Shown piece after piece: positions 1 through 10,176 of a stretch of 64,000 nt of DNA. The translations under genes were made by a program, and so were the position numbers. Position 1 is the stretch's first letter; each line of letters starts with the position of its first letter. The notes below the pieces were generated by a model, which was not told where the DNA came from, made no database searches, and saw only the letters and a program-made list of their open reading frames with translations. This DNA is from Micromussa lordhowensis. Taxonomy: Eukaryota; Cnidaria; Anthozoa; Scleractinia; Lobophylliidae. The DNA is taken from positions 35,579,101 to 35,643,100 of the forward strand of contig OZ026601.1 of the NCBI GenBank assembly GCA_964020085.1, written 5' to 3'.

Positions 1-800
1 TACAACTCCATATACAACAACCAAGATTTTAACTGGAAACAGATTTATTTAATCCCACACAAAGTGACTTTAGAAATAAGAACGAGATTTTTTCAATACA
101 ACTTGCTTAACCGCATTGTATATGCCAACAAACTCTTATATAAAATTAAGTTATCGGACACTTCTTTGTGTACGTTTTGTGGAGACTTTGAACAATCCCT
201 CGAGCATTTGTTCTTACAATGTCGATTCAGCAAAATCTTTTGGATGCAAATAGTTTCCTGGTTGAATGATTGAAATATTACAATCATCGAGCTAAAGGAT
301 AGCGAGATCATGTTAGGTTATACGAATGAAAGTCCGTATTGGATCTTTCTTAATCACATCCTTATTATTGGTAAGCAAGTGATTTATTCAAGTCGACTAA
401 GCAAATCTAAGCCTCTATTATCTCAATTAATCGTCAAATTGAAACATATAGAACGTATTGAACATTATATTGCTAAGAGGATTGGTTTTCATGAAAAGAA
501 GTGGAAAATAATAAAAAAATAATTTTAAATTCATTAAGTTATTGTGTAGTAGCTATACTATATAAACACTGTAGCAGTATGCGTAGGTAACAGTTCTGTA
601 ACTAGGTTGAGTAATTTGTGTTATCTGTGGTGTACCAGTAGTGTAATAACAAGTTTTGTAACTAGGTTGAGTAATCTGTGTTATTTGTGGTGTGCCAGTA
701 GTGTAAGTACGAGTTCTGTTAGTAGGTTTAGGTAGTTCTAGTAGCGTAACTAAACAGAATTGTACTGTTAAAAAATGAAATAAATAAATAAATTAAGTAA
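1..800 (+). mobile_element. 3' end of a non-LTR retrotransposon (LINE)
   Basis: Frame 1 reads from the window edge to 522 as the C-terminal end of a LINE reverse-transcriptase polyprotein. A zinc-knuckle-like stretch at about 163-240 has the pattern CTFCGD...EHLFLQC...FW, typical of the zf-RVT region after the RT domain. The reading frame is broken once, by TGA at 271-273, and then resumes in the same frame to the stop at 520-522. The 3' UTR (about 523-770) holds a 60-bp tandem repeat and ends in an AAATA-rich tail at about 775-797, as LINE 3' ends often do. It is a dead, 5'-incomplete copy within this window. Clade (CR1/L2/RTE-like) cannot be fixed from this piece. Confidence 0.8.
584..735 (+). 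repeat. 60-bp tandem repeat in the LINE 3' UTR
   Basis: The phrase gtaactaggttgagta recurs exactly 60 bases apart (from 598 and 658), and a diverged third partial unit follows to about 735. It lies between the LINE stop codon and its A-rich tail. Confidence 0.8.
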
Positions 801-808
801 ATGTTCCT
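768..808 (-). CDS. Possible terminal exon of gene A inside the LINE tail
   Basis: An acceptor-like site (tatttatcatttcag) precedes 808. A phase-1 join to the WAP 2 exon gives K-E-H-L-L-N-L-F-I-Y-F-I-F and a TAA at 770-768. The coding part is mostly the antisense of the LINE's AAATA tail, so this may be chance. The true 3' exon could instead lie outside the window. Confidence 0.2.
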
Positions 809-942
809 CTGAAATGATAAATATCACTTACACAAGTTAATATGGCGTGTTCTGGCCACGCCTTGGTTTTTCTCGTGTGCCGCAACACTTCACGTATGAC
901 CACACCCTAATAAGGTAATTTATTGGGACATAAATGACTTAC

Positions 943-1107
943 TTTGGATTCGACCACCACACTTTCGCCCACCACAGTTGTCCACACAACACAGTGGCGT
1001 TTGTCCGCCATTAATCCTGCAATCGGCATCTACGTCACATTCGTTCTCAAGATTTTCTGGACAGCTCGGCGGAGGAGGAGGAAGAAGTGGACACTTGCCA
1101 ACTTTAC
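943..1107 (-). CDS. Gene A exon 6: WAP domain 2
   Basis: A 165-nt exon, phase 1-1, with eight cysteines (KCP, SCP, ECD, DCR, LCC, NCG, KCG). A run of five prolines sits between the first two cysteines. The acceptor is tgtaccttttag and the donor CCAAA|GTAAGT. The next exon is uncertain. Confidence 0.85.
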
Positions 1108-4100
1108 CTAAAAGGTACAAAACGTGCTTAGCAATATGCGTCTCTAAGGCAACTTTATGATTCTTATTCTTACTTCATTTTGATCTAGTTCAAGGTTCTT
1201 GTCTCGTCCATCAACTGGTGATGTTTATTTTTTGTCTTCCTTTTTTGGTGTTTGCTTGGTTTTTCTTTTTACTTTTTTGTTTTTTATTTCCTAATTTCAT
1301 CGCTTGTTTGCCTATATTTTTTGTTCGCTAATCTGTTTGTTTCTTTGATTGTATGTTTAAGTTATAATAGATCCATAGCAAAGAAGTTATTCTCTGAAAA
1401 ACTTTGCGGCAGCGAAACGTTTCGTTGAGCACAAGATCTGATCTGTAATTTCAACAGCAATATTTCACAAGAGGAAACTTAAAATCATTAGAGCAAAAAT
1501 AAATGGCTTAACTTGTCACTTTTACGGTTGTCGAAGATTACCCTTAAAAATTAGTTCGCGAAAACTGAAAAATATTTTTTTACCACATAAATTACCTTTA
1601 CAAATCACCTCTGCAACACCTCTACTCTTTGTGCTAACATCATTGGGATTTGGAACATTGTAAAAGAATTTAGACGGCGGTTGTGTTGAGGCGAGCTCGT
1701 AGAGGTTCTGATTAATACTTGCACCAACTCCAACAGTAAGCAGCCTCACTCCCAGGCTCTTCAGTCTGGCTGCGGCAAATAGCACCTCCTGTTGACTGCT
1801 TACCGAGCCTTCTGGGACGATAAGTATAAATGCTTTTGGTTTGGACTGCCGCACACCGCCATAGATGCTGAAGGTAGAGAGAAAAGCTTCATCCAGTGCA
1901 GAGACCACATTAACTTCCCTTCCTTGCTGTGTCAACCGATCTGTGAAGTCTTCCAGAACGTCTTTTGAATTCAGCTGATCAATCTTTAGAGTTGTCGATG
2001 CAGTTCCACTGTAAGTGATGAAACCAACGTGTACTTTCATAGGACTCACATCAAATGATTGGATAACCTGGCTCACAAAATTTTTGATGCTCTCAAACTG
2101 ATTGGGTGGAATGGTCTGCGAAGTTGGAATTCCAAATACGACATCAACAGGCTCAGAGCAAGCTAAAAGAAATTGCATTTTGTTTTAGGTACTTGCACAA
2201 CCTCTAAACTCTCTCATTCCAGCGTCACGTTTGTCGTCATAACCACGATGTGATTCAGTCACAGTGATAAAGCAATTATAAAATCATGGTTTGTGACATA
2301 AAGAACTAGAAAATATGCCGTTGTGGTTTTTTTCTCAACAACACAGAATTTCATCATCATGTTAGCAAACGATTGCTAAGGAAACTTTAGCGCACAGAAC
2401 CATTACAATGCAGAACCATTACAATGCTAAATAAAGCTTTAGTCCGCGACGTTCTCGTTCCCGCAGTCAAATAGGGAGTTTAACGTAAAACGAGAGTAAG
2501 AAAGGTTTAGTGAGTAGCGGAAAGCGCTTCTTAATCAAAAATGAGGACAACTCTCTGCCGGGACATAGTTAATAGAGGGAATGGTTAAGAAGCCCGGTAA
2601 ACATCAAACAAACAAAATGAAGAAATTTATGTTGGAAGGTCCTTGACCCTGCACATCGTTTGTTTTATGTTCATAGACTATGCATGAATTACGTAATCTC
2701 AATGTTGCTATTGGTTAGTTGTATGAGCACACATAACCACCTTCTGTTTTTACCAAGGTTTTGTGCAGAGTCAACCCCCAAAATAGCCAACAAAAAACTA
2801 CAACAAAGATTTTTGTTAAACATTTCCCTCTATTAACTATGGCCAGGAGCACAAGTTGCAAGAGTTATTTCTAAGTCACCTAGGCACTCGCGCGAGGTAA
2901 GTTCTCCCACCACGTCTAGCATCTGATCAAATACTTCGGCGACGTAGAGATTACTTTCGTCGGAAGCTATGTTCAACAGCTGAAACGGGTTGATGTCTTT
3001 TCCGATTCCAAACGCCAGGACCTCAATGCCTTTGTCGTGCAACAGTCGTGCAGCACTAATTAGGTTTTCCTCTGATTCATCTGGGCTGGGCTCTGGAGTT
3101 TGAGTGCCGTCTGTCAACACCAGAGCCATCTATAACCAAAATTTCCATGTCAGTGAAGAAGAAAAACAAAATACAATATTTAGAGGGGAGGCCAGATCAG
3201 CCTTGGCTGGTTTTCTTCCGGGTGCTCTATCCAGATCGAACTGGAATTTGGAGATGATAGATTTTGTGGAAGGACGAAAACCCACGTACCTGGAGAAAAC
3301 CCTTGGAGCTCTCAATGAACCAACAACAAACTCCACGCCATTAGGCAAAGGAAAATCACTTTGCCATTGGGCAAAGAAGGCTCTTGTCTTACTCTAGTAG
3401 CCTGTGTACTGACAATGCATACGGATTGCAAGCATATATTCCCTCTTATCACCAGAACCGATGGAAATGGCAACACGATTCTGTTAAAAAGTATTCGGTC
3501 TGCAATCTGCATTTTATCCCCGGTCTGCAGCCCGCATGTTACCCTCAGTCTGCATTTTACCCCCGATTAGCGGTCTGCAGTCTGCGGGCTCCATTTCCAC
3601 TGACCGTTTTTCAATTTGTCCTGGAATCTCCGTCATTTCTTGATCAAACTAAAATCTTCATGTAAGCGATAATGAAGTGTCTAAGCTCATCTTACCGAAA
3701 AATTAACTGAGACCACCGTGCGTGCCTAGTGTTTTCTAATCGGGATAGATTCGCATACTACAGATCTACAGATACCACAAATATTTCATTACTTTTTTTA
3801 TACGCGGGGGTACTATTAATGCATCCTCCGGTTTTGACCTCTGGGCCAAAACTTGCGGGGACAATTAAAAGAAATAAACAGGATTTAACGAATCAACTTG
3901 GTTATGACTAATTTACCTTTTTCCTCGTCACGTGTCTGACTGATATCTTACTGTCATTGTAAGAGAGTACTTATGTCTAATGATACCTCTTTGGTACGCC
4001 TCGGCGGCATATCAAGAGAGATGGGCCTTGCCGTGATTCGTATTTGGGGAGATGTAGTCTAGCTAAAATATCCATGGTGAAAACAACTGCATTTATCGCA

Positions 4101-7100
4101 CCAAAATCCGCCCAAGACGTTTAGTAATTTAACATCGCAGGATATCAGGAGAGTAGACCTGGCTTTTGATTGGCTAACTGCGAATTTAAAGTGGCTTAAA
4201 ACAGTTTCCAGCACTTTCCAAGACGTAGACTTTGATGGGTCATTAAAACCACTTTATATCGGTTGATGCCAAAATTATAGTATCAAAAAAACTGCCCAAT
4301 CATTGGTGAATATGTTGCTGTCAAATTTGTGGAACAATAGGTTACAAAGCAACAATATGACCTGCTAAAAACACCCTTAATTTTGGCTTTGAGCACTTAT
4401 AACTCAAAAACGAGCTCGGTGACCCCTATTTTCTATTATCGGATTATGATAAGCTAGCCTGCGTGGCAGGCCGTACAAGGGGTAGGAAAGGCCCTTCCGT
4501 CACGCTCACCCTCTTCGCGCGCTCGTTTTTTCTTTCTCCCTCCCCTTCGACGCCTGCCACGCAGGCTAATGATAAGCATGATAGAATGCAACTTTTTGCA
4601 AAGTTTAAAAAAATTCTGTGGAGTGGGTTCAGAGCAACCTTAAATATTCGAAAATTTAAACTGTTGCCAGCCTCCTTAAATAGGGTAATCCTGGTAATTA
4701 GAGGCTGACGAAAATACTGCTTGGAAATTAATGGGACTCACCTGTTTGACACCTGGTCTCATACCAGCTTCCGTGGTGAAAATTTGCTGATCTGCCAAGG
4801 TTAAAGCTTTGTCAATGAATGTTTGTCCTCTAGACTGAATTATTTCCTCCACTTTTCGCTTGACATTCACACCATTGAGTTGTGCATCAGTTAGGTCGTT
4901 AAATCTGAGATACACTTTGGGTTCGCTACTGTACTCAAGCAGGGCGAAGTGGCTTCCTCCAGGGGAAACATCGAAGGCGCTAATGGTTCTCTTGACAAAC
5001 TCTTTGATCCGGCCCCAGTTTGTTTTGGAGATGCTTCCTGAGCCATCCAAAATAAAGGCAAAATCCACGGAAACAGGACAGGAGGCTACGAAGTTGAAAC
5101 AAAAGCATGGCTACCCTTTAAATTCTGCATTCTCTGATAGCTTTATGAGCCACGTAAAAATGTTATAGTACAACCTTTCAGATTTTATTTTCCTGTAGAT
5201 CTAGAGGTTGGGTTTCTTTGCTACTTAAAATCTCTTGAATGCAGCTCTCGTCAATTACATTTCTAGAACAGTCCTCGCGCAAAACCTGCTTCTGCGTTGT
5301 CAGCTATACCATCTTGTCTATTTGTTTGTTTTATTTTTGCCACTTATAAATATGTTTACAAAACATTTATCCATAAGGCAAAAGCCCATAAGGACTAAGA
5401 TACATGCGAGGATTAATTTTCTACAAATTGAAGTTTCTTACTCTGTGGTTCAGGTTCTAAACACAGCAGTTGACAAGCCTCGTCGTCGAAAGGTGAGGGA
5501 CAACACTTGCGGCCAGCGGAGCACTCTTGGTCTGACCGGCACTCATTGTCCACATCCATTGGACACTCGGCGCCATATTTGTCCACTTTGGGACACACAG
5601 TATTCTCTGTAAAGACAGAAACGAGGGTCAATAGTTTGGTCTGCCGGTTTGTTTGTTCAGTTGCTTTTATGCTTGATTTTCTTTGTCATATGTGGTAGAA
5701 GAGAAATTCATGTTTTTGTTAGACGAGAGGTAACGAGAGCAGATTCACGGCAAGGAACCAAAGCAGTGGTGACCATTTATCAATTTGACAATGTCTATAG
5801 TTAATGATTGAGCAGTTGTTTCTGGTTTTAAAATGTGGTGTCGGTATTAAAAGCGCACATTTTAAGGTTTGAATTCCTTCAAATAAGGTACAACTAAGCT
5901 AGGTATTCGTACACAGGGATGAAAATTGAGGGTTTTCTCCTCACAGCCCTCGTTGACCTCGTTTAAGGTGGGGATTTACCTGAATTAAAGTGAAATTTGA
6001 GGAAGTTTAAAGAGAGATTGAAAGGGGGAGAAAAGCTTATGGAACACCACCAGACAGTTGCCCGACCCCACAATGGCACTCGGGTTGTTAGGCAACTGTT
6101 TGGTGTGTATCTATCAATTTTTAACTTCAAACTCTAATTTTAAAACAACACCAAATCTTCAAAATTTCCTATTTCCATAAATTTTACTAATCCTTTGAGA
6201 AAAACTATCTGTCTCCAAATAAACCTAAAAATCACCAAAAAATTTACAAAACGGCGCAAAACATAGATGTGTGTAATGAGTGAACAGATTCTTGATTGCT
6301 TGAAACGTAAACGAGATATTTGCATTAAGAACATAATACCAAGCCAAAATACGGCTTTCAGGTGGACCCCCGCCTTAACTCACTAGTCTGCTGGTATGAT
6401 CTTCTAGTATACATAATTTATGTTTCTCATAGATCTCATAGATTATTCGAGATATAGGTATGGGTGGAAAAGGGCACTCCTGCCTTCCTTCCGTCCTTCC
6501 ATCGATTTCCGTTAACTTTTTCTAAATCCGCTGACCAGTATATCAAGCGGTGGTAGCCGCTTGCGCCCAGGTCGGAAAAGATGTATTAACTAACTGATTT
6601 GTTTGTGTGGTAATGTTTCTTATTCGTGGATCGTTTCTGCACGGTAGACAGCGTATGATTGATATATATACGATTATAAGGGAAAGACTTCAAGGGTCAT
6701 CGTCCTCGATTCGATTGTAAGGGAAAGTCTTCATCATTGTTCTTTCGCAATCCTATGTGACACTTGTGATAACTTAGTGCTCGAATAAGGCTAACAGTCC
6801 TAACATACTTTGATTTCGCGATCGATCGATGGGCTTAATATGATATTTCATCGGAAAGCAAACGCTGTGTTTCCCTGTGAGTCGATGGCTGGTTCCAGCT
6901 TATCTTTCACTCAGCACATATTCTGATATTATTTGTGCAATTTTTAGCTTTTTTAACCAAATTTTCTATTTGGGCGGAATCTCGCATGGGACCTTCGGTC
7001 TCGTCAATGCTTGTCCCTTTGGGTGCTATACCTTTTCTTTCGTTTCTTTTTTAGAATAGAATATTCATGTAATGTAATTGAAACCCAATAAATTAAAATT

Positions 7101-10100
7101 CTTCAAATAAGTCGTTCCTGAGCTTTCTAGCGGAGGTGAATTTTTGTCTTTCTGCTAATGTTTGACATTGGTGCATCTGTAGATCTGTTTGGATGTTTGA
7201 CAATGGCGTCATTCGTCACTCAAAGGAGCTGGAGTGGCGGGAGAATGACAGTACAACTCGATGTAATTTTGAACGACTACGTTCGAACATACGAATGGAC
7301 TCGCGTTATTTAATACAAAAATTCCATTCTCAGCCTGTCATAAATCATTATCCGAGCTCAGTGGCTCACAGCCACTTTGATTCTCCTTGAGGCGTGATAA
7401 AGACTCTCTCCTCCGCAGAGGCTCAAAGGTTTTTTTTCGGGTGGGGAGGATCCGCTGAGTAATGTAAGTGCAGGCACAGAGTTACAGGCGACGGCGGAAA
7501 GCGCGGGAGCCTCTGCCAGATACCACGCCCAAGATGGCCGCCATCCGGGGGAGGCAATTTCCTGTGGGCTACTCGCAGGGGTGGCTTGTGTACCTTGTAT
7601 CAGCAAAAATGGCGTGCAAGATTTTGAGGTTAAGTGATGTGGAAGGTTTAGCTAAAACATACTTGAATGCATGGAAATCGGGAAAAGTCTGTTGCTTTCA
7701 TGAGAACTGCTTTCCTAAGCGTCTTTCGTTCACCTCCGAGTGGTTGAGCGATCACTATCGAATTCAACATTCTCAAGATCGCGTAAGTGGTGATGAAGAA
7801 ATATAGAGAAGAACAAAATGTGCTCAGGAAACTCATGGCTAGTGAAACTCTGAACAGGATCGCAATTCAGTCTTAAAAGAGACAAGAACAAGTAAGTTTT
7901 TTTAACGTTTGTCTGCTCGGCGAACTGAACAATTTTCTTCGCGAAATCATTGTGAAATCGAAGCTCAAGTCTTAAGTTGCATTGAGCTTAATCTTAGCAT
8001 ACATTTGTTTAAAGGAAAGTAATTTTTTTCTCTTTTACATCTGCGGTGATGGGTAAATCCGTTTGCAGATTACATATATAGATGTAGATGTAGATAACAA
8101 TACGATTTCAGTGGTGAGAACCAAACGATGATTAAGCTTATCCTTTTGTTTACTTCGTTTTATTAACGGCATTTTTGCAGAAGTTCTAAATTTAACGTTT
8201 GCAAATAATAGGAAAAAATAAATATAAGATATACAGATTGCAAGACTTTATTTAAGTTGAAATTTACCTTGAAGAGAGAGCTCTTGAAGAGGACATTCCA
8301 GCTGATCCGAATCGTTCGCCATATTATTGTTTTTAGGACATGCAAGACTACCCCTCACGGGTTTCAGGGAGGCCTTCGAAGTAAAACAGTTTTGCTTCTT
8401 TCTTGGAAAATACGAAACTAGGTAACAAAAAAACTAATGCAAACTGTAGCGACATAATTAGCAATGAGTTTCTGTGAGTTTCAAGCTGTCAAATGAAGCC
8501 AAAGCCGAGAAATCCATCGATGTACGAGAAAACGACAAGGATGTACGAGAAATCAACGTACATCTGGCAGAGGTTCTCCGCCTGATCGATCCATTCGACT
8601 TTGTGCCTGCGGTACACTTCGCACAGCGGATTGATATAACGAATGCTTGAACCTCTGCGGAGGAGAGAGTGATAAAGAGTAGTCTCCTTCGCAGCCTTTA
8701 TTAGGGTCGTCACGCAACGGAGGAGCGTTGTGTGACGACCGTAATGGACCAAATAAAAAACGAATAAACCTTCTCTCGATTGATTACTGTGTTTGGGTAC
8801 TTGCTGGCTAATTTCTGTTTAGCAGTGGACGGAATCTGTTTTTTCTCCAAAAAGAGTTGGTAGATCTGTTTAGAAGAGGCATCTAAATTATCGCTTCCCA
8901 TCCCAATAGCTGGGACACACTCTTTATTTTTGTTATAAGAATATTGTTTTTCTGACCGAGGCTGAATTTTCTTATTTTTCTTGTGAATATTCTTACACTA
9001 CAGCGTCTGAAATTTTTGTTTTCGAAGATTCTTACACTACAGCGTCTGACATTTTTGTTTTCGAAGATTCTTACACTACAGCGTCTGACATTTTTGTTTT
9101 CGAAGATTCTTACACTACAGCGTCTGACATTTTTGTTTTCGAAGGTATATAGAGTGTGGATGGTGTTAAAGTAATTTTGGAGCGAGCATACGGCTATTGC
9201 TGTTTTGTTGTTTTTTGGCTAGTTTTGCCGTTTAGAGAAGGAGGATTATTTATACGGTTAATTAAAAACATATAATTGCATTGTATTTACAAATTTTCAA
9301 CCCCCCAGAAAAGTAATAGAGGGTGACAGTAAATAAAAAACAGTCCATCAGTGGAATTAAAAGCTTGACTCTCGCTTCACGAATAGTAAATAGTTATGCA
9401 TATGGTTTCTTTGCGGTTCTTAACTGTTTAGCCGGCAACGTTACAAGAGGTGAACACAGTCCTTCTATTTTTCGCGCCCTAGAAATGAGTCACTCGCAGC
9501 TTGACTTTATTAGCGTGACATGTGCGTGACCAGAGGAAAAATGCCGCGTCAAACCAAGCGTATTTTATTTGTTTGTTTTTTTTACAAAATAGCGTCTTTG
9601 GATGTTCCTTATTTGAGAATTTTAGTAGCTTAGCAAACTCACAAATGCGAAAAACTTTGTCGTCTGTAAGACCAACATGTATATTTAATTTATGTAACGC
9701 AGGAACGAAGACGACAATCAAGCCGTTGTTGTGTTAGTCATAGTGGTGTACGATCCATTGGAAATAAAACAAAACCAACGCATTTGTGTATTGCTCAAGT
9801 ACTAAGACGCATGTGAGAAGGACGTTAAACTTCAATGGTGCAACTGTTGATCGCTAAGTATTTTTCAATGAAAGGGGAATTTCACACGCTACAATAATCT
9901 GTCACAGACAGATTAACTTCGTAGCCGCAGAAAACGAAATAATTACAGTTCAAAATGCCAAGAGAATTCGTACAAAGTAGCTAAACGTCTTCGTTGTTAT
10001 GCATAAAACTAAAATGTCCTTATGATGTCCATTGTATGACACCATAATTCACAAATGCTCGCGTGAAATTCAAACAGTGACATTATTATACAGTTGTGAA

Positions 10101-10176
10101 TATACTTACGGGCGTGTAATCCTTCTATAATCATACCAAAGATAAATACCGAGGTCAAAGCCTTCCAGGGAGTCAT
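943..10176 (-). CDS. Gene A: secreted WAP-vWA-vWA-WAP protein (possibly 3'-incomplete)
   Basis: Six coding exons on the minus strand: 10176-10110 (signal peptide), 5606-5442 (WAP), 5085-4742 and 3129-2880 (vWA 1), 2162-1596 (vWA 2), 1107-943 (WAP 2). They join in phase with GT-AG borders to give about 519 residues. The start at 10176 is preferred over an in-frame ATG at 10203 because MTPWKALTSVFIFGMIIEGL is a typical signal peptide directly at the N terminus. WAP domains are four-disulfide modules, often protease inhibitors or antimicrobials; vWA domains bind matrix or cell-surface partners. A secreted matrix or adhesion role is inferred. Intron 1 (4.5 kb) is full of transposon debris. The last exon found ends in phase 1, so at least one more exon is needed; it may lie at 808-768 or beyond the window. 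Confidence 0.8.
1596..2162 (-). CDS. Gene A exon 5: vWA domain 2 in one exon, MIDAS lost
   Basis: A single 567-nt exon, phase 1 at both ends, encodes a full vWA fold (VDVVFGIPTSQTI ... KVHVGFITYSG ... ALDEAFLS ... AFILIVPEG ... GVRLLTVGVG). The acceptor is tttcttttag, the donor AAAG|GTAATT. The intron that splits the other vWA domains of the cluster is absent here. The MIDAS DxSxS is replaced by I-P-T-S-Q, and the TDG aspartate by PEG, so metal-dependent binding is not expected. The fold otherwise looks complete and the frame is open. Confidence 0.87.
2880..3129 (-). CDS. Gene A exon 4: second half of vWA domain 1
   Basis: Phase 0 in, phase 1 out (250 nt). It begins MALVLTDGTQT, the vWA beta-strand with the third MIDAS aspartate (TDG), and continues through KGIEVLAFGIG to a closing cysteine (SREC). 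The acceptor is ttggttatag and the donor CTAG|GTGACT. The leading methionine is internal, not a start. The 1.6-kb intron before it holds a SINE fragment and a hairpin MITE. Confidence 0.85.
3225..3350 (-). mobile_element. 3' part of SINE family B (reverse copy)
   Basis: In reverse complement this matches the 3' half of the SINE at 20808-21000: shared phrases include gaactggaatttgg, ggagaaaaccct and caacaacaaactc. The tRNA-like head is missing. It lies in the intron that splits vWA 1 of gene A. Confidence 0.6.
4455..4568. mobile_element. Hairpin MITE with 9-bp target duplication
   Basis: A 114-bp element with perfect 17-bp terminal inverted repeats, TAGCCTGCGTGGCAGGC at the left and its reverse complement at the right. 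It is flanked by the direct 9-bp repeat ATGATAAGC at 4446-4454 and 4569-4577. It sits in the gene A intron between the two halves of vWA 1. A 9-bp duplication is typical of Mutator-like transposons, but no transposase is present. Confidence 0.85.
4742..5085 (-). CDS. Gene A exon 3: first half of vWA domain 1
   Basis: Phase 1 in, phase 0 out (344 nt). The start of the domain, VDFAFILDGSGSI, contains the MIDAS motif DxSxS as D-G-S-G-S. Further on, RGQTFIDKAL carries the MIDAS threonine. The donor is AAACAG|GTGAGTCCC. With the exon at 2880-3129 it forms a full vWA domain with an intact predicted metal-binding site. Confidence 0.87.
5442..5606 (-). CDS. Gene A exon 2: WAP domain 1
   Basis: A 165-nt exon, phase 1 at both ends, with acceptor ttctgtctttacag and donor CAGA|GTAAGA. 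It holds eight cysteines in the four-disulfide core order (VCPK, ECPMD, ECRSD, ECSAG, KCC, ACQ, LCL). It has exactly the length and phase of the other WAP exon of this gene at 943-1107, so the two are probably duplicates of one shuffled module. Confidence 0.85.
5607..7391. other. Gene A intron 1, first part: no gene seen
   Basis: I see no exon or clear mobile element here. There is a small direct repeat of cgattataagggaaag type at about 6673-6735. Short open frames lack codon structure and known motifs. Confidence 0.5.
7392..8745. mobile_element. Probable DNA-transposon remnant with inverted repeats
   Basis: The sequence ctctcctccgcagaggctc at about 7408-7427 reappears inverted at about 8648-8667 (gaacctctgcggaggagag). 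A further short hairpin, cgtcacgcaacg/cgttgtgtgacg, lies at about 8708-8737. Between them is a short open frame with a zinc-finger-like motif. The element lies inside intron 1 of gene A. Class and exact ends are uncertain. Confidence 0.45.
7609..7806 (+). CDS. Zinc-finger-like short ORF inside the transposon remnant
   Basis: An ATG at 7609 opens a frame reading MACKILRLSDVEGLAKTYLN, followed by a CC-F-HEN-C ... SD-H-YRIQ-H arrangement that resembles a C2H2 finger. A donor-like site (CGC|GTAAGT) occurs near 7782. It could be the first exon of a transposon protein. No family was recognised, and it may not be expressed. Confidence 0.3.
   Translation: MACKILRLSDVEGLAKTYLNAWKSGKVCCFHENCFPKRLSFTSEWLSDHYRIQHSQDRVSGDEEI
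8989..9144 (+). repeat. Four tandem copies of a 39-bp unit
   Basis: Units start at 8989, 9028, 9067 and 9106. The last three are identical; the first differs at one base. The unit (attcttacactacagcgtct + 19 bases) is 13 codons long, so in one frame it stays open and repeats ILTLQRLTFLFSK four times. No upstream gene structure was found to support translation. Confidence 0.9.
9145..10109. other. Gene A intron 1, distal part: no gene seen
   Basis: No exon, transposon end or tandem repeat is recognisable. The open frames at about 9320-9740 on both strands have no motif and are treated as chance. Confidence 0.5.
10110..10176 (-). CDS. Gene A exon 1: signal peptide
   Basis: Encodes 22 residues with a polar start (MTPWK), a hydrophobic core (ALTSVFIFGMII) and a small-residue end (GLHA), then one base before the donor CC|GTAAGTATA (phase 1). 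Joining it to the WAP exon at 5606 gives a continuous frame (...GLHA-Q-NTVCPK). The first exon of gene B lies 1.96 kb away in the opposite direction. Confidence 0.7.
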
